DNA from: Herbaspirillum seropedicae | Lineage (GTDB): Bacteria; Pseudomonadota; Gammaproteobacteria; Burkholderiales; Burkholderiaceae_D | Assembly (NCBI RefSeq): GCF_001040945.1 | Contig: NZ_CP011930.1 | Location: 3,715,021-3,779,020, forward strand | DNA length: 64,000 nt | Reading direction: 5' to 3' | In this document: in pieces, positions 42,526 through 53,416 of the stretch | Numbering within the stretch: the first letter of the stretch is position 1 | Layout: each line of letters starts with the position of its first letter | Made by a program: the position numbers and the translations under genes | Notes under the pieces: generated by a model | The model's database searches: none | What the model was told of the DNA's origin: nothing | The model's input: only the letters and a program-made list of their open reading frames with translations

Positions 42526-43188
42526 TCATTGGAACAGCAGGGTAATGGGATAAGTGATCAATTGCAGCAGCAGGCTGGCCCCGTACATCACCGGCGCCAT
42601 CCACCAGGTGTAGATGACCTTGGCCAGCACCAGCGCCATGACGATGAAGAATCCGTAGGGCTCGATCTGGGCAAACTTGTAGGCGTAGCGGTTGGGCAGC
42701 AGGCTGGTGAGGATGCGACCGCCATCCAGCGGCGGGATCGGGAACAGGTTGAAGGCGAACATGACCAGGTTGGTCAGCACCCCAGCCTTGGCCATGAGCA
42801 TGAAGAATTCTTCCTGCACCCCGCCCAGCGCCAGCGCATAGATGGTCAGTGTCCACAGCAGCGCCATGAAGAAATTCGCCGCCGGGCCGGCCAGCGAGAC
42901 CCAGGCCATGTCGCGCTTGGGCTTGCGCAGGTGGCCGAAGTTGATCGGCACCGGCTTGGCGTAACCGAACAGGAAGGCGCCGCTGGTGGCGAAGTACAGC
43001 AGGATGGGAATGAGGATGGTGCCGAAGGGATCGATGTGCTTGATCGGGTTCAGGCTCATGCGGCCCATCGAATAGGCCGTATTGTCGCCAAAGAACTTGG
43101 CGGCGTACGCATGCGCGGCCTCGTGCAGGGTGATGGCGAAGAGCACGGGCAGCGCGTAGACCGCGACAGTCTGGATGAGATCGTTCAT
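42526..43188 (-). CDS. Site-2 protease family (M50) membrane metalloprotease
   Basis: 220-aa intramembrane zinc protease. The metal motif HEAAH (H22, E23, H26) lies in the first membrane helix and the third ligand in NLFPIPPLDGGR. About six hydrophobic segments are seen and no PDZ domain, so it belongs to the short YwhC/Rip3-like group rather than RseP. ATG 43188 is chosen because MNDLIQTVAVYAL begins the hydrophobic N-terminus; the upstream extension of the frame is non-conserved. Substrate unknown. Confidence 0.92.
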   Translation of the reverse strand: MNDLIQTVAVYALPVLFAITLHEAAHAYAAKFFGDNTAYSMGRMSLNPIKHIDPFGTILIPILLYFATSGAFLFGYAKPVPINFGHLRKPKRDMAWVSLAGPAANFFMALLWTLTIYALALGGVQEEFFMLMAKAGVLTNLVMFAFNLFPIPPLDGGRILTSLLPNRYAYKFAQIEPYGFFIVMALVLAKVIYTWWMAPVMYGASLLLQLITYPITLLFQ

Positions 43189-43268
43189 GGGCCGGGATTT
43201 TATCAGAGGGACAATACGGGTTCCGGGAATTGGCGGTTTTCCGGTCCGCGCAGACAAGAATAAATCAC

Positions 43269-43904
43269 TTAGGCAGCCTGCAACCCGAATATTCCAGCAT
43301 CCCCCCTGCCCTGCCGCACCAACACCGGCTGCTCGTCGTCGGTGAGGTCGATGACGGTGGTAGGCTCCAGGCTGCAAGCACCGCTGTCGATGACCAGGTC
43401 GATCTGCTTTTCGAGGTGGCTGCGGATATCTTCCGCGCTGGTCAGCGGCAAGTCGTCGTCGGGCAGGATCAGGGTGGTCCCCAGCAGCGGCTGGCCCAGC
43501 TCTTCCAGCAGCATATGGGCGATGCGGTTTTCCGGCACACGCAGACCGATGGTCTTGCGGGACGGGTGCGAAAGCCGACGCGGCACTTCCTTGGTGGCTT
43601 CCAGGATGAAGGTATAGGCGCCCGGCGTGGCGGCCTTGAGCAGGCGGTACTGGCGGTTGTCCACCTTGGCGTACTGGGCGATTTCGGAGAGGTCGCGGCA
43701 CAGCAGCGTGAGGTGGTGCTTTTCATCGACGCCACGGATGCGGCGCACGCGTTCGACCGCATCCTTGTTGTCCAGCTGGCAGACCAGGGCGTAGCAGGAA
43801 TCGGTAGGCAAGGCCACCAGGCCGCCCTTGTGGATGATCTGCGCGGCCTGCTTGATCAGGCGCAGTTGGGGGTTGTCGGGGTGAATCTCGAAAAACTGGC
43901 TCAT
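43269..43904 (-). CDS. YciO/YrdC-family protein (Sua5-like)
   Basis: 211 aa with the YrdC fold: KGGLVALPTDSCYAL near the N-terminus, KHHLTLLCRDLSEIAQYA, PGAYTFILEATKEVPRR and TIGLRVPEN. Sequence words place it nearer YciO than TsaC, so threonylcarbamoyl-AMP synthesis is possible but unproven. ATG 43904 is used; a longer frame to 43976 adds residues from A+T-rich repeated DNA. It lies downstream of htpX past a terminator. Confidence 0.88.
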   Translation of the reverse strand: MSQFFEIHPDNPQLRLIKQAAQIIHKGGLVALPTDSCYALVCQLDNKDAVERVRRIRGVDEKHHLTLLCRDLSEIAQYAKVDNRQYRLLKAATPGAYTFILEATKEVPRRLSHPSRKTIGLRVPENRIAHMLLEELGQPLLGTTLILPDDDLPLTSAEDIRSHLEKQIDLVIDSGACSLEPTTVIDLTDDEQPVLVRQGRGDAGIFGLQAA

Positions 43905-43950
43905 GAGGCGGTTTCCAATTCCAAATTCAAATTCAAAAATTCCGATTCGT

Positions 43951-43985
43951 AAAAAGCACAACGGCGGTGTCGCCACCGCCGTTGT
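43951..43985 (-). terminator. Terminator after htpX
   Basis: Minus-strand stem ACAACGGCGGTG / CACCGCCGTTGT with a GCGA loop, followed by GCTTTTT. Next to it (43911-43945) is a run of ATTCAAA/ATTCCAA repeats. Confidence 0.9.
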
Positions 43986-44000
43986 CGCTGTCCGCAGGAC

Positions 44001-44876
44001 TCAGCGTTGACCGCGCAGGGCGGCAATACGCTGTTCCAGCGGCGGGTGCGTCGAGAACAGTTCCATCACGCCAGGCTTGTCGCTGATGCCCAGTGCGGCC
44101 AGGTTCTGCGGCAGGCCCTCGGGCGAGAAACCGCCCAGGCGCGCCAGTGCATTGATCATCGGCTGGGGCGTGCCCAGCAGGCGGGCGGCGCCGGCGTCAG
44201 CGCGGAACTCGCGATGGCGCGAGAACCAGGCCACGATCAGCGATGCGCCGATGCCAAAGACGATCTGGCAGACCAGCACCGTGACGGTATACCCGATGCC
44301 GGGACCGGAATCATCGCTGTTGCGGCGCAGGGCCGAGTCGACGAAGAAGCCCACCACTCGCGACAGGAAGACCACGAAGGTGTTCACCACGCCCTGGATC
44401 AGCGTCATGGTGACCATGTCGCCATTGGCGATGTGCGCCACCTCGTGGCCCAGCACCGCTTCCACTTCGTCCTGCGTCATGCCCTGCAGCAGTCCGGTCG
44501 AGACCGCGACCAGCGCCGAGTCCCGGAACGCGCCGGTGGCGAAGGCGTTGGGTTCGCCGTCATAGACCGCCACTTCGGGCATGCCAATGCCAGCGCGCTG
44601 GGCCAGCTTGCCTACGGTCTGCAGCAGCCAGGCCTCGGTGCCGTTCATCGGCGTCTGGATCACGCGGGCGCCGGTGGACCACTTGGCCATGGTCTTGCTC
44701 ATCAGCAAGGAGATGATGGAGCCGGTGAAACCCACCACCAGCGAGAACACCAGCAGCATCGGCAAATTCAGGCCGGAGCGGGTCAGGAAGCGGTCTACGC
44801 CCAACAGCGACAAGATGACGCTCATCACGACCAGCACGGCGATATTGGTCGCGATAAACAGCAAGATGCGTTTCAT
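44001..44876 (-). CDS. htpX: Membrane zinc protease HtpX
   Basis: Heat-shock-associated inner-membrane M48 protease that degrades misfolded membrane proteins; 291 aa. Two N-terminal TM segments (about 5-25 and 37-58), the metal motif HEVAH (H144, E145, H148), two more hydrophobic segments (about 158-210) and the third ligand region in [19 protein letters not shown] lies 9 bp before the ATG. Confidence 0.97.
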   Translation of the reverse strand: MKRILLFIATNIAVLVVMSVILSLLGVDRFLTRSGLNLPMLLVFSLVVGFTGSIISLLMSKTMAKWSTGARVIQTPMNGTEAWLLQTVGKLAQRAGIGMPEVAVYDGEPNAFATGAFRDSALVAVSTGLLQGMTQDEVEAVLGHEVAHIANGDMVTMTLIQGVVNTFVVFLSRVVGFFVDSALRRNSDDSGPGIGYTVTVLVCQIVFGIGASLIVAWFSRHREFRADAGAARLLGTPQPMINALARLGGFSPEGLPQNLAALGISDKPGVMELFSTHPPLEQRIAALRGQR

Positions 44877-44943
44877 GGGGAAAACTCCTATCAGGAAAGT
44901 GGTTATTAGATAGGAATCCGCTCCCGGAATTCAAGTGCAGAGC

Positions 44944-45786
44944 TTACAGCGCCCAGTCGTGCCAGACCGGCTTGACACCCTGGGGCAGGGGCGGCAAGCC
45001 GCCCAGGTCCACCCGTGATTCGCCTGGACCGTGGAAGTCCGACCCCATCGAGGCCAAAAAGCCATAATGGCGCGCCACCTGGGCGTATTGCTGGTACTGC
45101 TCCGGCGTGTGGCTGCCGGTATTGACCTCGATGGCCGCGCCGCCGAGCTGCCTGAATTCGTCGAAGAAGGCGCCGAACTGGGTCTCGCTGTATTTGTAGC
45201 GGCCCGGGTGGGCGATCACCGCCACCCCGCCGGCCCCGCGGATCCAGCGCACGGCTTCTTCCAGCGTGGCCCAGCGGTGCGGCACGTAGCCGGGCTTGCC
45301 TTCGGTAAGGTAGTTGGCGAAGACTTCCCGGGTATCGCAGCAGCGACCGCACTCGACCATGAAGCGGGCGAAATGGGTGCGCGAGATCAGGTCCGGGTTG
45401 CCCACATGCTTGAGCGCGCCTTCATAGGCCCCCGCCACGCCATGCTGCTCCAGCTGCGCGGCGATCTCGCGGGCGCGCCGTTCGCGGCCGTTGCGAGTGG
45501 CGGCCAGACCCTGCACCAGCGCAGGATTGGTTTCGTCGATCTGCAGACCCACGATATGCACCGTATGGCCAGCCCAGGTCACTGAAATCTCTACGCCGCC
45601 CACATGCACCATGCCCAGGGCCTGGGCCGCGGCACGGGCGCGCGCCACGCCATCGATCTCATCGTGGTCGGTCAAGGCCCACACTCCCACGCCATTGGCC
45701 TTGGCACGTGCTGCCACCTGCTCGGGCGGCAGCAAGCCGTCGGAGACGTTGGAATGGCAATGCAGATCGAACTTGAGCTCAGACAT
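44944..45786 (-). CDS. PHP-domain phosphoesterase (RNase AM / YciV-like)
   Basis: 280-aa trinuclear-metal phosphoesterase. PHP motifs: FDLHCHSNVSDG (HxH), LTDHDEIDG, VIAHPGRYK and GSDFHG. Members of this group act as 5'-3' exonucleases on RNA 5' ends or as 3',5'-nucleoside bisphosphate phosphatases. ATG 45786 is used; a TTG two codons upstream is possible. It lies between an alpha/beta hydrolase gene and htpX on the same strand. Confidence 0.92.
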   Translation of the reverse strand: MSELKFDLHCHSNVSDGLLPPEQVAARAKANGVGVWALTDHDEIDGVARARAAAQALGMVHVGGVEISVTWAGHTVHIVGLQIDETNPALVQGLAATRNGRERRAREIAAQLEQHGVAGAYEGALKHVGNPDLISRTHFARFMVECGRCCDTREVFANYLTEGKPGYVPHRWATLEEAVRWIRGAGGVAVIAHPGRYKYSETQFGAFFDEFRQLGGAAIEVNTGSHTPEQYQQYAQVARHYGFLASMGSDFHGPGESRVDLGGLPPLPQGVKPVWHDWAL

Positions 45787-45890
45787 AGACAATGCGCGAT
45801 GACACGGGCCGGTCGCTTGTGGCTGCCGCCGATCAGGGGATGCAGTAAGGTTGGAATGGGTCTATTTTACGCCCTTCCCCCCGGCCCCGC

Positions 45891-46793
45891 TCAGACCGGC
45901 TGTTGCAGGAAGGCTTCGATCAGTTGCGCCAGCTGCTCGGGCTGGTCGTGGTGCAGCATGTGACCGGCATCGGCGATCATCTCGACCTGCACGCGCGGGA
46001 TGCAGGCGATGCGCCGGTCGATCTCTTCGCGCTTGAGCGAGGCCGGGCCGAAGAAGCGCCAGATGTCGCTGTCGATAGCCTCTATCCACAGCACCGGCGC
46101 GGTGATGCGACGCCAGCAGGCCATCATCTCGTCGGCGCGATACAGGATGGGGCTGACCTGCTTGTGCGCCGGATCGCCCAGGATCTGCCACAGGCCGCTG
46201 TCGTCCTGCTGCGCCCAGTGCTGGGCCAGGAAGGCAGCACGTTCATCGGACAGGCGCGCATTGTTCCTCTGTAGGCGCTGGGCTACTTCTTCCAGGGTGG
46301 CATAGCCGCGCAGCACGGGACGGTTGCGCACCTCGTCCATCCACTGCGCAAACCGTCCGGGCGCCTGCTCCGGCTGGGTCGCGGGCAAACCCAGTCCCTC
46401 CAGGTTGATCAGGCGCTTGATGCGCTGCGGCCGCACGCCGGCATAGAGCGTGACGACGTTGCCGCCCATGCTGTGGCCCAGCAGGTTGATGGCTTCCGAT
46501 CCGGCGTAGTGATCGATGATGGCGTCCAGATCGGCCAGGTAGTCCGGGAACCAGTAGGAGTCGGCCTGGCTGCGCTCGGTCAGGCCGAAGCCGCGCCAGT
46601 CGGGCGCGATCACATGCCATTGCCCTTGCAGGGCGTCGACCATGAACTGGAAGGATGCGGACATATCCATCCAGCCATGCAGCATGAAGATCTTGGGCGC
46701 CTCCGGGTCGCCCCAGTGGCGCACGTGGTAGCGCAGACCGCGGATGGTCAGGAATTCGGAGCGGGAAGCTGTCTTGGCGACGGTTGGGCGCAT
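45891..46793 (-). CDS. Alpha/beta hydrolase
   Basis: Serine hydrolase of 300 aa with the nucleophile elbow GHSMGG (Ser108), oxyanion-loop region FMLHGWMDMSASF and a probable catalytic His in AGHMLHHDQPE near residue 278. The substrate is unknown. ATG 46793 is preceded by AAAGAGAA; an in-frame ATG at 46823 would add ten residues. Confidence 0.88.
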   Translation of the reverse strand: MRPTVAKTASRSEFLTIRGLRYHVRHWGDPEAPKIFMLHGWMDMSASFQFMVDALQGQWHVIAPDWRGFGLTERSQADSYWFPDYLADLDAIIDHYAGSEAINLLGHSMGGNVVTLYAGVRPQRIKRLINLEGLGLPATQPEQAPGRFAQWMDEVRNRPVLRGYATLEEVAQRLQRNNARLSDERAAFLAQHWAQQDDSGLWQILGDPAHKQVSPILYRADEMMACWRRITAPVLWIEAIDSDIWRFFGPASLKREEIDRRIACIPRVQVEMIADAGHMLHHDQPEQLAQLIEAFLQQPV

Positions 46794-46880
46794 GGCGTTC
46801 TCTTTGTTATGGTGTAACGGCATCAGATCAAGCCGCAGAGTATAGACAAAAGAGAACGATCGTGCGTCAAGTCGCTTGAT

Positions 46881-47897
46881 TCAGGGCAGAAATCGGCCGA
46901 GGTCGAAGGTGGAGGCATGGCCGACCTGGGCAAAGTTCTGCTCCAGCCATTCCGCCGCACGCTCCCTGCCCTGCTGGAACAGGCTGCCGATGAAACTGGC
47001 CTGGGTATTGAGCTTGGAGAGGTTGGTGAGCTGCTCCATGAGTTCATTGGCGTCGATCATGTGCATGTTCAGCTGGCGCAGACGCCGTTCCAGCGAACCG
47101 AAGGCCAGGGTCGAGTTCTCGGCCTCGCGCTTGGCCAGCGCCAGTGCGCTCAGTTCGGTGAAGAAGGCCGAACTGAAGCTGATCTCGGACAGACGCTGGC
47201 CGATATCGTGCGTGGAAGTCGGCGTGCCGGCGCGGCGGCTGGGATGCAGCAGCACGACCATGACATCTCGTGCCGCGCAGGCATGCAGCAGCGGGAAGAT
47301 CGGCGGGTTGGCGGTCAGGCCGCCATCCCAGTAGGCTTCTCCCTCGATCTCGATGGGCCGGTGCAGCGACGGCAGACAGGCCGAGGCCAGCAGCGCCTCC
47401 ACGGACAGGTCGGCATTGCGGAAGATCTTCAGGGTGCCGGTGCTGACCTGGGTGGCGGCGATGAAGAGTTTCAATTCCCGTTGCCGGCGCAGCCTGTCGA
47501 AGTCCACCTGTTCCAGCAGGATGTCGCGTAGCGGGTTGATGTCCAGCGGATTGAGCTGGGTGGGCGAAAAGAAGCGCGTCATCGCCAGCAGCGCCTGCAT
47601 GCCAGGCATGGGAGTGGGATTGGCGATGACTGGCGCGCCTTCGGCATTGATGTAGTCCAGCGGCGCGCCTGTGGAGAGCGCCGTCCAGAAGCGTTCCAGC
47701 GCCGCACGCGCGCCCTCGCGGCCATCCTGCACATAGCCCTGGGCCAGCACCACCGCATTCATGGCCCCGGCGGAAGCACCGCTGATGCCTTCGAACCCCA
47801 GGCGGCCATCTTCCAGCAGACGATCCAGCACGCCCCAGGTGAAAGCGCCGTGCGAGCCGCCACCTTGCAGGGCCAGACTGATGATCTTGTTCGACAT
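46881..47897 (-). CDS. Patatin-like phospholipase
   Basis: 338-aa lipid acyl hydrolase. The oxyanion motif GGGSHG (12-17), nucleophile GASAG (Ser42) and catalytic Asp in YWDGGLTANPP form the Ser-Asp dyad of the family. AAAGGA precedes ATG 47897. There is no signal peptide, so it is probably cytoplasmic or peripheral to the membrane. The gene is divergent from the LOG gene. Confidence 0.92.
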   Translation of the reverse strand: MSNKIISLALQGGGSHGAFTWGVLDRLLEDGRLGFEGISGASAGAMNAVVLAQGYVQDGREGARAALERFWTALSTGAPLDYINAEGAPVIANPTPMPGMQALLAMTRFFSPTQLNPLDINPLRDILLEQVDFDRLRRQRELKLFIAATQVSTGTLKIFRNADLSVEALLASACLPSLHRPIEIEGEAYWDGGLTANPPIFPLLHACAARDVMVVLLHPSRRAGTPTSTHDIGQRLSEISFSSAFFTELSALALAKREAENSTLAFGSLERRLRQLNMHMIDANELMEQLTNLSKLNTQASFIGSLFQQGRERAAEWLEQNFAQVGHASTFDLGRFLP

Positions 47898-48098
47898 GAT
47901 GTCCTTTTCCTCGGTCACATCACAGGGCCTGTCACGCCCGCGTCACCACATAAGCTTATGCTGCACTGCACGATCATGGTATAACAGGAACACGGCTGGA
48001 GAAAAGTGCTGCATCAAGGCAACATTCTGGCAAGCATGCCCTTCAGCTCAGCCATTGTAACGAGGTATCGACGTAACGACGGACACTGCAGAGGACAC

Positions 48099-48695
48099 AT
48101 GAAATCGATTTGCGTATATTGCGGCTCTTCTCCCGGCGCGTCTCCGGCCTATGCCGAGGCGGCGCGCAAGCTGGCGCGGGAAATGGTGAACAACAACATC
48201 GCCCTGGTCTATGGCGGCGGCAATGTCGGCCTGATGGGCATCATCGCCAGTGAGGTCATGCAACTGGGCGGCGAAGCCACCGGCGTCATTCCCAAGGCCT
48301 TGCTGGACAAGGAACTGGGCCATGACGGCCTGACCCGCCTGCACATCGTCAAGGACATGCACGAGCGCAAGGCCATGATGGCCGAGCTATCCGACGGCTT
48401 CGTGGCCATGCCGGGCGGCATGGGGACGCTGGAAGAACTGTTCGAAGTGCTGACCTGGGCGCAACTGGGCTTCCACTACAAGCCGATCTGCCTGTACAAC
48501 GTGAATGGCTTCTACGACAACCTGATCGCCTTCGTCGACCACCTGGTCTCGCAGCGTTTCGTCAGCAGCGACCAGTCCGGCCTGATGATGCATGAGGCCG
48601 ATCCGGCCAGGCTGATCCAGCGCTTCCAGACCTTCACGCCGACCTACAAGACCAAGTGGGCGGATCGCGAGGCGGTGGCCAACCTGTTGCCCTGA
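48099..48695 (+). CDS. LOG family protein (cytokinin riboside 5'-monophosphate phosphoribohydrolase type)
   Basis: 198-aa nucleotide-processing enzyme with a Rossmann fold: VYGGGNVGLMG (about 38-48) and the diagnostic PGGMGTLEE (105-113). LOG proteins release free adenine-type bases or cytokinins from nucleoside monophosphates; many bacterial members act on AMP. ATG 48099 has AGAGGA upstream; the frame is open earlier, but without conservation. It is the only plus-strand gene in the right half of the window. Confidence 0.92.
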   Translation: MKSICVYCGSSPGASPAYAEAARKLAREMVNNNIALVYGGGNVGLMGIIASEVMQLGGEATGVIPKALLDKELGHDGLTRLHIVKDMHERKAMMAELSDGFVAMPGGMGTLEELFEVLTWAQLGFHYKPICLYNVNGFYDNLIAFVDHLVSQRFVSSDQSGLMMHEADPARLIQRFQTFTPTYKTKWADREAVANLLP

Positions 48696-48729
48696 GGCTG
48701 CGGCTGCGGCATCATCAGCAGCAACAAGC

Positions 48730-48766
48730 ACAACGCCCGTCGCTCTTGCGAGCTGACGGGCGTTGT
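48730..48766. terminator. Bidirectional hairpin between the LOG gene and the PLP-enzyme gene
   Basis: Perfect 12-bp stem ACAACGCCCGTC / GACGGGCGTTGT, with inner GCTC-TTGC-GAGC pairing. It lies between convergent genes. The T-runs are modest (CGTTTGG on plus, GCTTGTTG on minus). Confidence 0.8.
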
Positions 48767-48790
48767 CGTTTGGTGCGAGGTCGGACCTGA

Positions 48791-50032
48791 TCAGGCGTCG
48801 AGCGCCTGGCGGAAGTCCGCCACCAGATCATCGGTGTCTTCCAGGCCCACCGAGACGCGGATGAGCGACTCGGCAATGCCCATGCTGGCGCGGCGCTCGG
48901 CCCCCATCTCGTAGAAGATGGTGTGCGCCACCGGGATCACCAGCGTGCGGGTGTCGCCCAGGTTGCTGGTGGGGATCGCCAGTCGCAGGCGGTTGAGGTA
49001 ATCGAAGCAGTCGATGCCATCCTTCAGTTCGAAGGACATCAGGCTGCCGAAGGAGCGGAACAGCGCCTTGGACAAGGCGTGCTGGGGATGCGACTCTAGC
49101 CCCGGGTAATACACCGCCGCCACCCGCTCATCGGCTTGCAGCATCTGCGCCAGGGCCAGGGCGTTCTTGCATTCACGTTCCTGGCGCAGGGCGATGGTCT
49201 CGGCGCCGACGGCGATGTGGTGCGCCGCTTCTGGGCCCAGCGAACCACCAAAGTCACGCAGCGCCTTGGCCCGGATCTGCGCCATGCCCCACTGCGGAGC
49301 GGGATTCTTCTTGTAGTTCTCGGCGATGTGGGGATAGCGGGTCCAGTCGAATTCGCCCGTGTCGGTCAGCGCGCCGCCCAGCGCATTGCCGTGGCCGCCG
49401 ATGGACTTGGTCAGCGAATTGACCACCAGGCCCGCACCCACCGTCTTGGGACGGAACAGGTAGGGCGAGGTCATGGTGTTGTCCACCACGTAGAGGATGC
49501 CGCGTTCGCGGCACAGCTCGCCGATGCGCTTCAAGTCCGCCACCTGGGTGCGCGGGTTGGCGATGGTTTCCACGAACACCAGGCGGGTATTGGCCGTAAT
49601 GGCTGCTTCCACGTTCTTCACGTCGGTCGCATCGACCATCGACACCTTGGCGCCCTGCGCCCCTACCGTCATCCACAGGCTATTGGTATTGCCGAACAGG
49701 AAAGCCGAGGACACCACATGATCGCCCTCGCGCAGCAAGCCCTGGACGATGGCGCCGATGGCCGCCATGCCGGTGGCAAAGCAGATGGTGGACTTGCCGT
49801 CTTCCATCTTGGTGATCTTGTCTTCCAGCGCGGCCACCGTCGGGTTGCCCTGCCGGCCATAGCGGTAGCCGGGCTGCTTGCCCTGGAACACTTCGGCCAG
49901 CTGGCGGGCGTCTTCATAGCCAAAGGTGACGGAAGTGTGGATGGGCTTGTGCAGCGAACCATGCTCGATGCCCTTCTGGCGATCGCTGTGGAGGATGGTG
50001 GTGGTAAAGCCGTAGGTCTTTTTATCGTTCAT
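48791..50032 (-). CDS. Cys/Met-metabolism PLP enzyme (O-acylhomoserine sulfhydrylase / cystathionine gamma-synthase family)
   Basis: 413-aa PLP enzyme. The Schiff-base Lys is in SLTKSIGGHG; substrate and cofactor motifs are YRYGRQGNPTV, FATGMAAIGAI and VVDNTMTSPYLFRP. The family makes homocysteine or cystathionine from acylated homoserine. Its place after purF matches metZ in many Burkholderiales, but the N-terminus (MNDKKTYGFTTTILHSDRQ) differs from typical MetZ, so I leave the exact reaction open. O-acetylhomoserine sulfhydrylase is the best guess. Confidence 0.88.
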   Translation of the reverse strand: MNDKKTYGFTTTILHSDRQKGIEHGSLHKPIHTSVTFGYEDARQLAEVFQGKQPGYRYGRQGNPTVAALEDKITKMEDGKSTICFATGMAAIGAIVQGLLREGDHVVSSAFLFGNTNSLWMTVGAQGAKVSMVDATDVKNVEAAITANTRLVFVETIANPRTQVADLKRIGELCRERGILYVVDNTMTSPYLFRPKTVGAGLVVNSLTKSIGGHGNALGGALTDTGEFDWTRYPHIAENYKKNPAPQWGMAQIRAKALRDFGGSLGPEAAHHIAVGAETIALRQERECKNALALAQMLQADERVAAVYYPGLESHPQHALSKALFRSFGSLMSFELKDGIDCFDYLNRLRLAIPTSNLGDTRTLVIPVAHTIFYEMGAERRASMGIAESLIRVSVGLEDTDDLVADFRQALDA

Positions 50033-50188
50033 CGCGGAAATCGGAAAGGCTGGATAAGCAGCGCCGGCAAGCGCAGCGCCGAAGGCAAAATGATAAGCCA
50101 GAACGCCAGGACAGGTACGCCAATAAGAAACGCCGGCGCCGCGTAAGCGGCCACCGGCGTGCTGTTCAAGTCCCTGGACGGGCGCGGA

Positions 50189-51709
<1,521 letters not shown>

Positions 51710-51792
51710 GGTGGACTCCTAACGAAAAACGAAAACGAAAAAGAACCGCGTTGCCCTCCCCGCCCGACCCGCCCCGCCACGGGGCGCTGCCA

Positions 51793-52293
51793 TCACACAG
51801 GGGTGGCGAAACTCACATGCTCGGCCAGCTTGCCCGGCAAGTAGGGCAATACCGCTTCGGCGGCCTGCTCGACCCAGGGACTGAAGCGGGCTTCCTTCCA
51901 GAACGCCTGCTGCGGAATGGCCGTGGTGCCGCACAGGAGCGCCGCCACCACCACCAGCAGGACGCCGCGCGCCACCCCGAAGAAACTGCCCAGGGTGCGG
52001 TCCAGCAGCGTCAGGCCCGTGGCCTTGACCAGTTCGCTCAAGGTGCGCGCCACCAGCGCCACCAACAGCCGCGTCCCGATGAACAGGGCGATGAAGGCCA
52101 CGATCAGTCGCGTCAGCTCGCCCGGCACCATCTCGGGCAGCATGGTCGCCAGCGCCTCGCCGTAGGTATCGGCCACCACCAGGGCGACCACCCAGCCCGC
52201 CAGCGACAACACCTCGCGCACCAGCCCACGCAGCGTGCCAATGATCACGGAACATCCCAGGATCAGCAGCACCAAGTAGTCAAATATCGTCAC
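51793..52293 (-). CDS. cvpA: CvpA family inner-membrane protein
   Basis: 166 aa with four hydrophobic segments and the family start TIFDYLVLLILG...GTLRGLVREVLSLAGW. CvpA is needed for colicin V production in E. coli and for envelope or biofilm traits elsewhere; its molecular role is unclear. Translation starts at GTG 52293, as no ATG fits. It is the usual upstream neighbour of purF. Confidence 0.93.
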   Translation of the reverse strand: MTIFDYLVLLILGCSVIIGTLRGLVREVLSLAGWVVALVVADTYGEALATMLPEMVPGELTRLIVAFIALFIGTRLLVALVARTLSELVKATGLTLLDRTLGSFFGVARGVLLVVVAALLCGTTAIPQQAFWKEARFSPWVEQAAEAVLPYLPGKLAEHVSFATPV

Positions 52294-52327
52294 GATGACA
52301 ACAATATGCGGCTATATGCAGCCAAAT

Positions 52328-53311
52328 TCAAGCAGGAACAATCGTGGCATTCAGGCCCAGCTTCTTGATTCGGCCTCCCATGCGCTCCGCTTCCTCGCGG
52401 CTGCCGAAGGGGCCGACGCGGATGCGCGTGCGATCGCCAGCCTGGGTGGCGATCTTTTGTGTATAGGAGTGAATCCCTGCGGCGCTGAGCTTGTTGCGCA
52501 ATTCATTGACCTTGTCCTGGGTCGCCAGCGCGGCAACCTGGATGACGAACTTGCCGCCCGAGGCGGCCGGTTTCTTCTCCGCCGGAGCCGCTGCAGCGCC
52601 GCTCTTGCCTTCCAGGATCGCCAGGGCGCGCGCCGAATCGTCATGCGCCGAAGGTGCGGACGCCTTGGGCTTGGCCGCTTCCTTCTTGGGCTCTTCCCGG
52701 TGCTCGACGACGATGGGCTTCTTTTCCTCGATCTTGGGTGTGGGCTTGTCGGCCGGCTTTTCAGCGGGCTTTTCCACTGGCTTCTCTATGACCTTCGGGG
52801 CGACCGCCGCCACCGGCGGTGTGGCCGGCTGGGTTGCCGCCGGTGCAGTGGCTGCAGGCGCCGGGGTCGTAGCGGGCTCAGGGGCGATACTGGCGGGCTC
52901 GACGATCTCTTCCTTCTGGTCCAGCGAAGCCTGCTTGGCGTCACCCGCAGCCGGCTGGGCCGCACCGGAGGCCGGCTGGTCCTTGGAGGGAATCTGGATG
53001 GCGATATCGTCGTTGAGCGGCTTGGGCTCGGAATCGAGGATCATCGGCAACACGATCACCACCGCCAGCGCCAGCGCGACCGCACCGATCAGGCGGCGAC
53101 GGGCGCGTTTCTTTTCCGGCAACAACGGATCGGCGCCGCCATCCTTGCCGGCCTTGGCCCGCGTACCGGTGGCGCGGCCGGAGGTATTGGCAGTGCTACG
53201 GCTGCTGCGGCTGCGAATGACGGAAGACTGCTCTTCGGAACGCGAACGGAAAGCGCCTTGATCGGAAGCAGCGTCCTGCTTGTTTTTACGGAAAAACGAG
53301 AACAAGCCCAT
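52328..53311 (-). CDS. SPOR-domain cell-division-associated membrane protein (DedD-like)
   Basis: 327-aa bitopic protein: a basic cytoplasmic N-terminus (about 1-73), one TM helix (about 74-92), a long Pro/Ala/Lys-rich periplasmic linker (about 105-245) and a C-terminal SPOR domain (about 250-327: FVIQVAALATQDKVNELR ... IRVGPFGSREEAE). SPOR domains bind glycan strands stripped of stem peptides at the division septum. The order folC-SPOR-cvpA-purF is as in E. coli folC-dedD-cvpA-purF. Confidence 0.93.
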   Translation of the reverse strand: MGLFSFFRKNKQDAASDQGAFRSRSEEQSSVIRSRSSRSTANTSGRATGTRAKAGKDGGADPLLPEKKRARRRLIGAVALALAVVIVLPMILDSEPKPLNDDIAIQIPSKDQPASGAAQPAAGDAKQASLDQKEEIVEPASIAPEPATTPAPAATAPAATQPATPPVAAVAPKVIEKPVEKPAEKPADKPTPKIEEKKPIVVEHREEPKKEAAKPKASAPSAHDDSARALAILEGKSGAAAAPAEKKPAASGGKFVIQVAALATQDKVNELRNKLSAAGIHSYTQKIATQAGDRTRIRVGPFGSREEAERMGGRIKKLGLNATIVPA

Positions 53312-53416
53312 GCGGAGTCGTCTTGAATTGATCTGAATAACTTGGAAAGGCTGCCCGGCCAGTCAGGTCCTGGCACCGCCGGGCGTGGCGGCCGGCTCCG
53401 GAAATCGGGTTCGGAA

